DNA of 64,000 nt from Prostheceraeus crozeri (taxonomy: Eukaryota; Platyhelminthes; Polycladida; Euryleptidae). Positions 21,363 to 34,243 of the stretch are shown here, one piece after another (the stretch's first letter is position 1; each line of letters begins with the position of its first letter). The notes below the pieces were generated by a model. The model was not told where the DNA came from and did no database searches. It saw only the letters and a list, made by a program, of their open reading frames with translations. The stretch spans positions 496,001 through 560,000 of the forward strand of contig CAJQUW010006985.1 in NCBI GenBank assembly GCA_907163375.1, given 5' to 3'. Made by a program: the position numbers and the translations under genes.

Positions 21363-23372
21363 GGAGGAAGGCGCATGGAAATATCTTTCCGACCTCGTAA
21401 AAAGCCACAGCCATCGAATTGTGTGTTCGATTCTCCGAGGGCGCCTGAACGCAGTTGCTATTGTCGTCATGGCAAATGCCCGATTCTTGCGACACTTGCG
21501 AGTGTCTGATTAAGTTATCTCCATAGATGCAACAACTTCTTGAGGTTTACGGCAAATTTCTCCAACATGCTATTCGCGAAAATGACAGTAACATAGTAAA
21601 AGTTCAGCTACAATGATCGTGATCATGAAAAAAGGCGGGGCCTTCAGAAATCGAAGGAAAATGTCTTTGTACAGCTTGTAAGACGGCAGACAAGACAAAA
21701 CAGTGCGTACACGCACGCTCAGCAAACTAGAAGGATAGTCATGACTTTTGATCTATGCACATTGTCTGCACTTCAAAATTTTCAGGTTGATAGAAAATTC
21801 CCTCACATGAGCTTTGTGGTGAATCGGTGAATTTCCTTCAATTTTCATGACAAATTTGGAAAATGGGTGTGATCACCTTAGTACCGAACTCCTCTTGTAA
21901 GAAAAAAAGACACTTCTTGTCAAGAGGGAACGCCAAGACACGCTGGCAAGGTTTGGTCTCAATTGACCATAGACAAACAGTTATTGCCCATCTTAATCCC
22001 TAGATTTCTATGTATACATAATTCTACAGAATTACACAATTGTATGAAGGAGCAGCGCGTGATCAAAGTGGAAAGCCATTTCAAACATTTTAGTTCGGAA
22101 GATGAACGCTGAGCTACAGCATATTGCGCAATTGCGTGGATCACTTGATAAGGAGTGGAAGACAATGCAAATGGTTGGTGGGTCAATTACAGAACCCATC
22201 ACATTTTGATTACACGGTACCTCATTTAATGATAAAGGAAATAGTTTCTAACAGCAAAAATCCTATCAAACAACTTCAGTGTAATCAGGCGGAATGCAAT
22301 CCGTATGCTTATCAAACATGTTTGTTTATAAAAACAGAAAGTGCTCACTGAAAATTGACTATTGTACACTGATTCTTGCAATAATTTGAAATTTTCTTAT
22401 TACATCGCTTTGCAAACGCAGAATTCAAACTCCTCATAAAGTCGGTCTGCTTCAGCGTGGGAGGTATCATCAATGCGGGGCCGGCATTCAGCTCTTGACA
22501 GGAGGCCGACTTCCTCTATGATGTAGACTGCATAATTAAGAAAATGTGCTGGATGAATTTATAAATAATACATTATTTACATAATTTATCATCGAGGTAT
22601 GTAAAATTTGTGTAAATAGGAAATAGCACCAACAGTTTTGAGCAACTGTTCACGGAACTTCCCTTCTTGCTGAATCATTGGTGGATGAACTTGCTCAGTC
22701 AATAGAAAATGTACATGTGAAATATCGTTCTCTCTAATATTCTTTACGTATTCACAAACCGATGCGTTCAATGCAAGTTATAATTATCCAAGAACAGATT
22801 GCGTATCCGGTTATGAGAGATGGAGAAATCAGATAAGCTCAAGTGCTTTCACTGAAAACCAAATATGGTAAATGATTAACGGCTGCATAGTATGTGTTCA
22901 TTAGCCGGATGAAGATGCATTATTTGATAATGAATTCCTGTCAAATTCCTAGAACAATTTGCGCATGTTTTATTTAGCTAAATTTACCTCCTGATGATAG
23001 TTTTCAACTTGTTGTAATGAATCTAAGGTTAAAATAGCCTTTGTAAAAGGATCAGATTACCATTAACAATCACTTTAAATAATATGAAACTGCGTGGGTC
23101 AGTAGTCTTCCTAATCAATTTCAGAAAATCCAGATTTCCCTTGCTGTCATGTTGTTCCCGGCTTGTTGCGCAGTGTCATATTTCAGACTCTGACCACGGC
23201 CCAGGTTTAATAACTTTCTCGACTACTCAGCTTATTGTGCAATAACTATTACTTTTTAGTAATCAAGACCTCCGTAGACTTTATTTTTATTTATTTTTTG
23301 ATTTTTCATATATTTTGAAAGTATGTAGAATAAGTTATTTAGATGAAATAGAAATACGCCGTAGAGATTGTA
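21363..23372. other. Unassigned AT-rich DNA
   Basis: Short frames only; none resembles a known protein and no repeat copies were recognised. Confidence 0.45.
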
Positions 23373-23582
23373 CAGGGTTCATTGTCAAACGAGTTTCAGT
23401 GCGCACGTTTCAGCACTCAGTGACAACTGACAAGGGACAAATACAATAAAGAATATATGCAACGTACCAACCGTATGATTGTACTTTCCCTCGCATATTT
23501 TCTTTATTGTATCTGTCACTTGTCAGTAGTCACTGAGGATGGTATGTCACGCGTACTGAAACGCGTTTGACAATAAACCCTG
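23373..23582. mobile_element. 210-bp fold-back MITE
   Basis: The ends are CAGGGTTCATTGTCAAACG and CGTTTGACAATAAACCCTG. Arms of about 87-93 bp (23373-23459 and 23490-23582) pair throughout, with CAGTGACAACTGACAAG and ATACAATAAAGAATAT matching their complements. The CAGGG terminus is hAT-like, but flanking 8-mers do not match (AGATTGTA and TTCTATAA). Confidence 0.8.
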
Positions 23583-24116
23583 TTCTATAAGTTATTTACG
23601 TTGACAATTAGTACACTGTAATCATAACTGGAAGATGTTGATTACAGAGTTATTGCAATTCATTTGCACACAAATTTCTGTGCTAACGCAAGAGTACCAA
23701 CCGTATGTGTACAGAAGTCCTTCATGTACGCTTTTATGAGGCTACACAATTAGCATGTCATCTTGTGGAACTGGCAACATTTAGTCAGACCTTGAATCGG
23801 TCCAGCTAAATTCAGTCAGTCAAACTTTGTCTGTGCTCCCAGGAATGGCTTTGCTTCTATTTTATTGTCGGAAATTTTTTTGTTCGTCCAAATATGAGGA
23901 ACTGGCGTTTGTTGTGACAGAATTATTCGCAAGGCGATTCTCTGGATGTATTTTATCATTGAGTTCGAGAGTTCCATTGGCTGATAATGCTTTCAACACT
24001 TCTACTACATTAGAATATCATCGAAAATATTTGCTAGTCCACAAGGATGTAAGATAAGTATACTAATATTTACTCTACTTTACGTGAGTGGTCCTACAAT
24101 CCGAAGAGATTTCTTG

Positions 24117-24482
24117 ATATTCCTCCAAAACTGCAATAGCTACAAATCCAGTGCTGGTGACCATTGTTTTCTGCGCACTTCTGATAACCAATCCAAATTT
24201 TGTTAAATTTAGCCCATGGCAGCATTAAAAACCTGACCTTTAATTAAAAGTTGCTTTTGAAAGTCAAGAATTTATTGTCAATTTCTTATAAAATTGAGCA
24301 TCATCTTCAGCTCAAATTACTTATAGGCCATTGACAAGGTAAATACGAAGCTGTTATTAGTGTTCCATCCACAAATGCAACTATGTGGACAATGGAACTA
24401 TACTTTAACACTACTTTTAATAGCTTTATGAGTAATGTTGCTAGTTTTGTGCTACAAGCAGTAGATCCCAAGTATGTAATGG
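24117..24482 (+). repeat. Repeat D, copy 1
   Basis: This stretch aligns directly with 35811-36170. Shared blocks are CTCCAAAACT, CTGATAACCAATCCAAA, TTTTGAAA-TC-AGAATT, CATCCA-AAATGCAACTAT and AATAGCTTTATGAG. It lies just 3' of the LINE terminus (on the minus strand). The class is unknown. Confidence 0.7.
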
Positions 24483-24536
24483 ACAGGTTGTCATGCCTCA
24501 CACTATTTCTTATGCATTTGCCCAGATAGGTGTGTG

Positions 24537-26325
24537 AGAGAGAGAGAGATCCGTTTATTCAAACCATCAATATGAATCAGAAATATAAAGCTATTTAAAA
24601 AATCAAGTAAGATAATAGAGATTAAGTTAATCATAAAGTAACGTTGAAGTTCATCACAGCGATCTTAATCACAAAATGTTTGAGACTGCATTATGCACAC
24701 TCGTGGTAAGAAGGAATTTCGGCGCAATGTAGTTCTGCACTATGGTACCAAAAACCGACCGGACGGTAGAAGAGAAGGCACCATCTTTGAAATCAAAGTT
24801 TATTGACTCTTCAGACTGCTGAAAAAGTTTAAGGCCAAAGTCCGACGTCTAGAAGCAACATTTGCTGCCGAAAGAATGCATGTAGTTCCATTAATCTTGA
24901 GACACCGGTCTTGTATCCTTTGAAGGCGATTCGAATCATCTACAGAAAGACCAATAAAGGCTGGAAAGGCATACTCAATCAAACTGCGGATGATGGATGA
25001 GTAAATACACATAAACTGTTCATCACTTGTAAAGGTCTTCATTCTTCTCAATATATAGATTCTTTGCGCACATTTCTTTTCAATATAGTCAATGTGACTT
25101 TTCCAACCAAAGGAATGATCGAGTATCACTCCTAGAAATTTGATTTTCTCTTGGAATTGGACAGAGGGTATAGAGGCTTCGACGTCGAAGAATTCGTTAA
25201 AACGACCCCGGTAATTTATAAGACCGTTGGTTTTTTGAATGTTCAAGGACAGGCTATTCTCTGATGACCATTGTGCCACACTGTCAATTTCGATGTTGAG
25301 AGTATCGATGTCATGACGAGCTTCGCCCTTTCTAATCCCAACAGATAGACAGATGTCATCCACGTACTTCATCAAACATGTTCTTGGGGATTGTGGCTGT
25401 AGAGATTATACGTAGAGCCCAAATAGATAAGGTCCGAGTATGGACCCTTGAGGGACACCACTGCTTACATCTCTTGCCTGACTTCTACTTCCTCGGTAAC
25501 GAACTCGTTGCTTGCGATCTCTCAAATAATCTGTCAAGAAAAGGACAAATCCCGAAGGAAGGCCTGAATGCACAATCTTGTCAAACGCTTTCGAAAAATC
25601 AAAGCTTATAAACACTGTGGCCCCAATCTCAGGGTTGTCGAAATGAGTGGTGAGAGTTTCATGTGCCGCTATGATGGCATGAGTCGTTGACGATCCCCTT
25701 CTTATGCCAAATTGGGAATCACCTAGCAGCTGTGAAAGTCTTGGTCTCAAGTCATTTAGGAGCACTCTTTCGAGAATCTTCGCTGGAATTGGTAGAAGAC
25801 TGATGGGTCGCGCTTCTGCAATTGATGTATTGCTCATTTTCGGTATCGGTACGACGTCAGCTATTTTCCACATTGAAGGGAATTTCCTTTGATGCACACA
25901 CACTGTTATTAAGTGGTGTATGGGTTCAGCATTGAATCATTGAACTACAAAAAAAGTCGTTGAAATTATTGGCAACCTCAGAGCTGGAGGACGAAAGGGA
26001 GCAATCGGAACAATTACTGGAAGAACCACGTTCCATTTTGATGTATGACCACATTCCTTTAACGGACTTAGACTTGTCTTTGAAAAACGCCGCTTTTGCT
26101 CTGAATATTTGATCCCGAACTTTGACCTTGAGGACGTTGTATATTCACCAGTTTCTCTTGCGGAAAGCATCCCAGCGTCGATCAATTAATAACTTTACCA
26201 AAGGAGTCATCCAAAGCGCATCAGCGTTCGTCATAAGCACATGTGCAGTTACTGTTTTTTCTTCTGAAAATATAACCGTGATACTTCTAATTTGTTTATG
26301 TTTGTAAAGATCTCTATTTGAGTTG
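24537..26325 (-). mobile_element. LINE (non-LTR retrotransposon) remnant, 3' part
   Basis: This is the 3' portion of a non-LTR retrotransposon on the minus strand. It carries a broken ORF2 (24800-26310), then about 260 bp of 3' untranslated sequence that contains an AATAAA (minus strand, about 24554-24560) and ends in a GA/TC simple repeat (24537-24549). A simple-repeat tail instead of a long poly(A) is seen in CR1- and L2-like clades. The endonuclease half is missing, as expected for 5' truncation, although divergence beyond recognition cannot be excluded. Confidence 0.8.
24800..26310 (-). pseudogene. LINE ORF2 reverse transcriptase, broken
   Basis: Read from 26310 downward, the first segment shows WMTPLVKLLIDRRWDAFRKR and, after a stop, IFRAKAAFFKDKSKSVKGMW and EVANNFNDFF. 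This is the linker typical of CR1/Jockey-type ORF2 between endonuclease and reverse transcriptase. A frameshift near 25920 leads into the polymerase domain (25903-25406): ADVVPIPK, ARPISLLPIPAKILER, DSQFGIRRGSSTTHAI, FDFSKAFD and SSGVPQGSILGP. An in-frame TAA at 25406-25408 interrupts it. The frame continues with KYVDDICLS, which carries the catalytic YVDD, then QEKIKFLGVILD and the thumb region, ending at 24800. Some residues between FDFSKAFD and SSGVPQG are missing relative to the family. The enzyme would copy element RNA at a nicked target. With at least two stops and a frameshift it cannot make protein. Confidence 0.9.
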
Positions 26326-28327
26326 TATTTATGACGGTTCTACCTCATTACAATCAAACATGCTCCCAACATTGCATTTATGCATTTTTACGAGATAAAT
26401 TATCAAAATGTATCGTTTGTCGAAGTCATTTACCAACAATTTCCCACTGATACTCAAAGCATTTTTAAAAATTTTTGAAATGAAAGTGACATTTTCAAAA
26501 TTATCGCGAAAACACTACGACGATGATGCGATGGCATCTCTTTACAAATGAATTTAGTCGGTTTTCAAGATGAACTGACAAAGAAACAAAGACGGCAGAT
26601 GCACAAGGGCCTCCGCGAGTTTCCAGTGCCCAAAATTGCCTGGGTAAAGTAAGGTTTAGTTCTCGCGGGTATTTTGCTCGGTGCATTTCAATGAGAGGGA
26701 CATTTTCGTTCGTTATGTTCAATTGTACTTCATAGCCTTTACATTAGTCAGATAATATTTTTTCTGGAGCATTTATTGTGAACGCTACATCCGACATACG
26801 TAATACCGGGATTGTACTTTCACACGGATCCTGTAAGTGGAATTTATTTCAAAGAAATTGTGCTATGAATTGTTCTCTGAGAAAAAACTTGGCCATTGCA
26901 TCAAACGTTGAGAAACACATCTTCGAATGAATAGCGAAATGTATTGACTTCTTTGTAATTAAACAAAAGCATTTAAGTTTTCTATTTGACCTTGCAAAAT
27001 GCGCTTATTCTTAGAGTAATAGAGCAACTACTCAATTTGACAGGAAATTTGATGAATTCAAACAAATTCTGTATAATTCTATCGATGCAGGAGGAATATC
27101 GCATGAGCTTGTGAAGAAGCACCACGAACAACATCTGCGAACACATCGCAAAGACCGATGGAAATGATGACTCACGATGATAAATAATTGGCGTGAGATT
27201 TAGAAGTTCAATCAAAGATGTGATGGAGCAGTTAACGTAATGAAATATTTAAACTTGAGTCATATTGCTGCATCCTGCAGACACACGAAAATACTTTCCC
27301 AAACGACATTTCCGACAAGCAGAAATAGTTGACTCTCCCTGTCTGTCAAAGTAATCTATTCAAAGCAGAGGCATAGATTTAACTTCATTATTATTACCAC
27401 CTGTCACTCATCGTACCTTGGAATAAGGAGTTTGAATGCAAAGTGAGACTTAGATCTTTTTGCAGATATAATCATTTCAGTTGTGTTTTATTAAACCTCC
27501 TCAGGGTTATTTTTGCAATTGCTCTTTACCCGGCATCTTTAAATAAACAATTATACTTAGTTAATGAATGCTATACATTTACTAATCAATGATATACAAT
27601 GAGAAATATGTTACACAAGCCAAACATGATTTTTGACATTATCATGTCATCATGAGCAACAACAAATCAAGAACTACTATATCGTCTGCTATTATGGATT
27701 CGATGTGATTCGATATCATGGTACCGTTGTCGTGAACCCAATGGTAGGTCTGTTATTATGGTCTTAAAATGCTCCGAGATCATATAGTTGATGCGGTCCG
27801 ATATCATGGGCTCAATGCGGTCTGTCATCATAGGTTTTCTCTATTAGTCATCATGGACTTATTGTGGTCAAATAATGCGTCGACACTTTAAAGAGATATT
27901 TTATTGAAATTTTATTTTGAAAGATTCGTGTAATTTCGCTATAAAACGTATAACACTCTTAAAGAATTTCGTGCGGTTCATGGTTTCCATCATTGCATTC
28001 AGTTTCCACTTGATTTCTGATAAATCGAACTAAGCAAGCATTAAGATAACATTACTAATTTAAGTAAAAAATATATAAATATTAATCACTCTTTCAACGC
28101 GCCTTAGAAATAATCCAATGTCCTAATGATATCATTTATGCATTCGCCTTACTGGACTCTTCTGATAAGCCTAACACACAGAAAAATGTGATTCACTGAA
28201 GAGTGGTGTATTCCTCTATTTTATTTTACTTAAAGGAATAATGCAATCTGCATACATAATGAGGAAGACATGTGATAATTCGCATCTCTATGGTAGATAG
28301 ATAATTATATGCACCTACTGGGTAAAC
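26326..28327. other. Unassigned AT-rich DNA
   Basis: No gene was recognised. About 27690-27880 has diverged reiterations of a phrase like GGTCCGATATCATGG and CAATGCGGTC, with a period near 27-36 bp, probably an old tandem array. Confidence 0.4.
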
Positions 28328-28907
28328 AAGGCCGCTGTCACATAGAATAATGCGTCTTCCATCTTCCATTTGGGATTTCCTTGTAATTGCATGTAGAAAA
28401 GAATACAACCTATCACACAGGAAAAGTCGTAAGGCGTCGTCCATCAGACATAAGGCATGAAATTATGCGGCTGATGAAGTTCATTTCCATAAGCCGTCAG
28501 GCGTCAGCCGCGAGACTGTTCTAAAAAAAACAACGTGAAGTGACGTCTGAGGGAAGATATAGGAAGCTGTGATTTGCAAAGAGCAGCAATGTATCAGAAA
28601 ACAGCCTTTGTTCACCATGTCGGACGAGGACGAGTATGAGGAAGAGAAGAGCTTAGACAGTAGTAACGATTAATAAGATTAACGATTAAGTAACGGTTAA
28701 TAGTGAAAAATGGCGCTGACTGACTCTAAAATGGATTTCCCTAGTGTGACTGCGGTCCGTGGACGATGGAAGATTGACGATGGACCGCGGAAGACGGCAG
28801 ATGAAAATCGACTCATCACGCCTTATGGAAGACACCTTATGAAGAATGTGCAAAGAGGCGACTGACATGGAAGATGGAAGATGCCTTTTCCTGTGTGACA
28901 GAGGCCT
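28328..28907. mobile_element. TIR element of about 580 bp
   Basis: Left AAGGCCGCTGTCACATAG and right CTGTGTGACAGAGGCCT are inverted. The similarity extends to about 45 bp and includes TCTTCCATCTTCCAT. The inside is GC-richer, with reiterated GGAAGA and GACGATGG motifs. AAC flanks both ends if the element begins at 28328, but a 3-bp match is weak evidence. There is no coding region. Confidence 0.7.
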
Positions 28908-30135
28908 AACGCTGATCTAAATGATGTGTGGATGAATTCCAGATGATTCAAATACTTAATTGCTGATACTGATGAATGCAGATTCAGGGAGTGAGAGATT
29001 TTTGAGAGAGGACCATCTTATTGACTCCCTACATCCATGTTCATGCCTATACATGTCAAAGGTACGAGCAGCTTCCGCAACGATTGCGCCAAAGCAACAC
29101 GTGAAAGAGGTTGATACAAGTGAAGAGTCCGTTGGAAATTCCTCATCATGTTAGACTCGGTAGACCGCTCAAAGTAGAGAACCACGTCCATTTGGTGTTT
29201 TCGCAGATGGCATGCAATAATTAGCAACATAATTAACTTATAATGCATTTATGCCATGAAAATATGACATGTTTACAAAGATTAGAAACCGGTGAGTCCA
29301 AGGCCAACATACATGTACGCTCATGCAATCTGAATATACAAACACATCTTTTTGGATTATCTGAATCTTAGTGTGCGGATGAGTTTATGTTTATGTTCAC
29401 AAAAAAGTGCACTATACGCTCGTATGTAATGTGCACTCACTGACACAGCATTGATTGCAATTGGTTATGTTGATGATATTCTTTGACCTGATAAGAAGTT
29501 TTATTTATACACAGTAGGGTATATCGGTAGATAACAGTTAACAGCGTAACATCTTGTGGCAGTTTATCGTAGTGTACGAGTATTATTATTATTATTATTA
29601 CATTTAATTCATGTACATTGCAAATACACCGCATTGTGCATCAGTGATCGAAGATAGCTATATCAGCTATATTATCTTGATATCTTCAACACCTGGCATC
29701 CCCATTTTCACTTTACCGGTGTACATTACCTAATCGTTTGGACTTTACATCGTCATCGCAGAATGCGCACGATAGCTCGGTCGGATAATTGGAAACTGGC
29801 CCTGCTTTGATAAAAGTTAATCATTAAATCATAAATTCAATCAATTTAGTTCAACTTGGTGTTCGACTGCTACCAAAATTTTGAGGTCTGCCGCTTTTTC
29901 TAAAAGTGTCTTTTCATCAAACTGCCGGACAAAAAATTTCTTTCTTTGTCATATCATGCCTTTGCCTTAATCAATCTTTTCCCTGAACAAATGATCCCTC
30001 GGGAGCACACTTCATTTTAACCATTCGTCAGATACTGGCAATCACCAACAGACAGCATGGTTTAAGTCAGTTATCATAAATGTAGGTAAGGAGAAGTTTA
30101 GCCAGTTATTTGTATATAGTTGACATCTTCCATAG
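28908..30135. other. Unassigned DNA with an ATT microsatellite
   Basis: An (ATT)n run lies at about 29581-29600. Nothing else was recognised. Confidence 0.45.
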
Positions 30136-30852
30136 GGTGAATCGAAAAGGTCAAGAATTTGAAAACCAAAAATGGGGTGGTCATTAATTTGGTCCAGGAT
30201 TGTTTGTTGTGTGCTCACATGCGAAATTTCAGTGAATTTGGTCAAAGTTTGATATCCCCACACTGCCCATATTATTTTGCTATTTCGCTCTTTTTCAGTC
30301 TCCCTGTCAATATGCGTTTTTGAAGTATAATCATATAGCACTTCCAAATAAGTGATATCTTTGAAATCTGTCTTATCCGTATAGAGGTCGGCAAGCGTTT
30401 TTGATTAAAGTGAAATTATTAAGAATCAGTCGATCGAGTCGTCATATTTGTATGTAAACTGATTAAAAAAAACTTAAACTGATTCTCTCGACTTCTACTG
30501 TTTGATAATTTTCACAAATTGCCGAAATGTGCCAATTTGGAAGTTTTCAACTTTCCTGTTATCCAGTTGGCGAATCCGACATTGTGGAGTCGCTTTTGAT
30601 GTCGTTTTAAAGAACAGATACTAGATAATAGATAGCACAAATATCATGATACTTGCATATTACTATGTTTGCATGTATATTGCATTACATTGTTATAGGC
30701 CTATCCTGTTGGCAGGGAGGCTGAAAAATGGCGAAATAGTAAAATAATAGATGTCCACTGTGGGAACATAAACTTTCACCAAATTCACTGAAATTTCACA
30801 TGTGATTTCACAACAACCCTGGAACAAATAATTGTCCACTTTTTCGATTCAC
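30136..30852. mobile_element. 717-bp fold-back element with long arms
   Basis: The termini are GGTGAATCGAAAA and TTTTTCGATTCACC. Arms of about 150-170 bp (30136-30308 and 30712-30852) pair through GAAATTTCAGTGAATTTGG, CCCACA and TATTTCGC. The left arm carries about 45 extra bases. The spacer (about 30310-30710) is AT-rich and non-coding. Target duplication is unclear. Confidence 0.75.
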
Positions 30853-31450
30853 CAGAATCTTCTAGTCCTTCAGAGCAAACATATAACTCTCCAATAACCT
30901 TTCGATTGCACTCTTGCAAAATACTCATTGGCTTTCGACAGAAGAACAAACAAAAAATGCAAATGATTACAATTATTATGTTTCGGTGCTGCGGATCAGT
31001 TTGTTTTTTTTTTGAATGGAGCTGTCTACATCAACTTGTTTATTGGAATTCGTCCTACTTTCTGATCAAGCATTTAATCAATTAATTATTTAATCATTTA
31101 ATCAATTCCAGATCTTCACTACCAAGAACATCATTGACCTAGATTCTCGCATATATAGCTGAATTGGCCACCAATAAAACGGCTGGTTTGTAGTGCGACC
31201 AGTTTGGGTGTTGACAACAGCGGCACTGACCCGAATAAGAACAGCAAAATCAGCTCGAAACTACTTACTCCATTTATTGCGACAATTCAAGGTCAAAAAA
31301 GTCCTTTTCTGTTCAATTTTACTCAATTACGTTTATAGATTTTGCCGCTATTGAACTGAAATTGGCTGTCTTTTTCTGTTAAGTGCTGTTGCTGACCGCT
31401 AACGCCTGTTACAAAAAGGGCAAAGTCGAATTTCTACGGTTCTAACCATG

Positions 31451-32137
31451 CAGTCTGGCCGTCAAATGAGTTTCTGAAGGGAACAGGGCCGCAAATAAGG
31501 ACGTCACAATCTGTGGTTATTACAAATCCGCGCATCTGATGAGTTCCACCCGGTTCATCTTCTTGTCAGACAGAATATAGGAAAAACGCTAGCAAATCCA
31601 ATGTGAAGGTAGTTAAAGTTTTCAGCAAAAATGAGATTTTCAGCGTCTTCTCTGATTATGTAAGAAGTACTTCTGGTTACATGATTTTTAGTGTGGAGTG
31701 TAATCAAGTCACTGCCTATCATATGTATGTGTTCATCATCATGCTTTTGATTGTTGATGAATGCGAGAATGTGATTAAATGTGGCTAAAATTGGCCAAAA
31801 TATTGTGCTTCTGACATTAGGAGGCTTTCCAAATATGTAGTTGTCCAGCTTCATGGACATAGGTATTAGGAAATTACTTGAAGACATTGCACATCAGTAA
31901 TCATGACTTTAGACTTTGTGTCTCTCACTTAATCAGCGAAGACATAGGAAATCTCAATTTTGCCGAAAACTACAATCTACTTCCCATTGGATTTAAATGC
32001 ATTTTGATTAGAAGAGGAACCAGGTAGAACTCGGCTGAGGCGCGGATTCGCAGTAGCCATAGGATATTGTACATCACTCAGTGAAAAACTGATCTTTGCC
32101 TTCTTTCGCTGCAGAAACTCGTTCTGGCTGCCAGACA
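31451..32137. mobile_element. Family B, copy 1 (decayed)
   Basis: The copy aligns along its length with 33018-33710 and 58340-59061. Left end GTCTGGCCGTC and right end CTCGTTCTGGCTGCCAGAC are degraded forms of the family termini. Shared inner blocks are TTCTTGTCAGACA, CCAATGTGA and CCCATTGGATTTAAATG. No duplicated flank can be read. Confidence 0.75.
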
Positions 32138-33014
32138 TACGGGCAGCAGATACGACATTTGTTAGGGGGCTGCAGATAGGTCATTTAATTCAATCAGACA
32201 GATCAGGACATTTGGGTTGACATATTCAATAGTCTTCTGTTGCAAAACAAGAAGCGACATTTTGAATTTCCATGAGTCATGCGTTTGATGAAGGGCTTAG
32301 TCACATGTGTCCATATATTTGCAACAAAGTAACACGCATGTGAGTTTATAATTAACTTTTTATTTTACTAATTAGCTTAAGTATTCACTTTGTTAAGCTA
32401 AGAATTGTTTTGTGAATATGAATAATGCTGATTGCTGAATGATTTGCAGCTACAGGATCCTAAACAGAAACAAAAATCGGCTCTTTGTCATTAGGCTTGC
32501 CACATAAGAGAATTTACCTTTTGAAAAAAGAACGGTATGAATTCGACATTAGGATTTGCAATGTGATATGCAAATATATATGAGATAATACCATGGAAAC
32601 TGCGCAAACAGAAGAATTATTACTGTTTTCTTGAAGCTTGTATCAATAATTCAATAGAGATTAGATTTTGCACAAACAGACAATCAGTTTTATAATTCCT
32701 CCAAAACACTCACTCTACGCAGGTATTAAGCGAAATAATTTAGTCATCGATAGCAAATCTCAAGGCCTATCATAATAAATTTATTAAATACTGCATTTTC
32801 AAGTAATTGAGCTGTAAAGACAATATTGTTTCCACTTGAAATTTCTAATCACACTCGCGAAAATAGATCGTCCTCAATTTGTTCAAGATGCAGATTATCT
32901 TCAAATTAGCCAACTAAGATTATTTTCACAACATATTACAAAAGCCAGTCGAAGGCTGGTCCGCTTAGTGAAATGGAAGGAACCAGCACGCTCCCGGTCA
33001 TAAAAAGTTGGCCT
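32138..33014. other. Unassigned AT-rich DNA
   Basis: This is the spacer between two family B copies. No gene or repeat was recognised. Confidence 0.45.
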
Positions 33015-33017
33015 GTT

Positions 33018-33710
33018 TAGTTCGACAGTCAGAACGAGCTCTGTACGGAACGAGGCCGAAAATGAGACTTTCACAGAATGATGTACACCCTTGCACTGCG
33101 TGTCTACGCGTCTGCCGAGTTCTATCTGGTTTTTACTTCTTGTCAGACACGATCAAGGAAAAACATATGTTCATCTAATGGGACGCAGATTGCAGATTTG
33201 GCAAGAATGAAATCTTCTATGTTTTCGTTTAGGAAGCAAAAAATACTCTGCTGAAATTTTTTATTTGTAATGTCTTCATGTCATTTCCTAAGATGGGCAT
33301 GTGTTATTATCATGTTTCTGATCGGTTATGTGTTTGAGAATGGAGTTTGCCGAAATTAGGAGGTTTCCCAAATCTGAATGCATTTAGCATCATAGACAGG
33401 GGTGCATGAACATGATAGGAAACAACCAGAAGACATTCCATGTCAAAAATTACGACTCTGCGCTTAGTAGGCCCCTCTTTTCACTTAATTAGAGAAAACC
33501 GTGGAAAATTGCACTCTAACCAAAAACTGCAATCTGTGTCCCATTGGATTAACATGTGTGCTTCTTTGATCGTGTCTGACAAGAAGAATAATCAGGTACA
33601 ACTCGGCAGACGCGCAGATTCGCAGTAGGCACATGATGTACAACATTTTTCTATGAATGTCTCATTTTCGGCCTCAATCCCTGGAGAAACTCGTTCTGAC
33701 TGCTGGTCTA
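33018..33710. mobile_element. Family B, copy 2 (693 bp)
   Basis: The ends are TAGTTCGACAGTCAGAACGAG and CTCGTTCTGACTGCTGGTCTA. GTT flanks both sides (33015-33017 and 33711-33713), a 3-bp duplication. Inverted arms run about 200 bp inward from each end: AATGAGACTTTCACAGAATG against CATTCTATGAAA-GTCTCATT-like sequence, and CTTGTCAGACACGATCAA against TTGATCGTGTCTGACAAG. Short frames inside are products of the arms. Confidence 0.85.
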
Positions 33711-33713
33711 GTT

Positions 33714-34243
33714 ATGACCCTCTAGTCTAAAGCAAGGCACTTGAAGCGAATTGACAAGAGTGGCCCCTGACCCCTGCTGTCGGCGCTCATGGTTCCAACC
33801 TTGGTGTGCACAATTTCAGGTTAACCACTCCAATACTGATATGATATTGAGCTGGACGCTGATGTCTGAATGAAGTGCAATTTTGAAGCGTCAATTTATC
33901 TGTTTCCGTTGGTCATTCGTATCGAATTGCATGTTGAACGACAGATGGACACATAACACAAAGAGCATTCTCTCAAACTTGACAATTCCCATTCCGCCAC
34001 AATTCCCTTATGTTCGCCGATAGAAGAGCAAACATTCGGAACTGAACTGATTAGCCGTCCATCGGACAGAGAAACGCTGACGTATTATAGAAGGTGTAGA
34101 TAAAGTGAAAGAAACCATCCTGAAAGACTGATTTTTACCGTAACTTCAGAATACAGCTGGAAAGAGTTCAGTGCTGAAGATAAAGTTCACGAGGTCATGG
34201 CGAATCGTGACATGGAAATAATCAAATGAAACATTAAGTTATT
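33714..34243. other. Unassigned DNA
   Basis: No gene or repeat was recognised. Confidence 0.4.
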
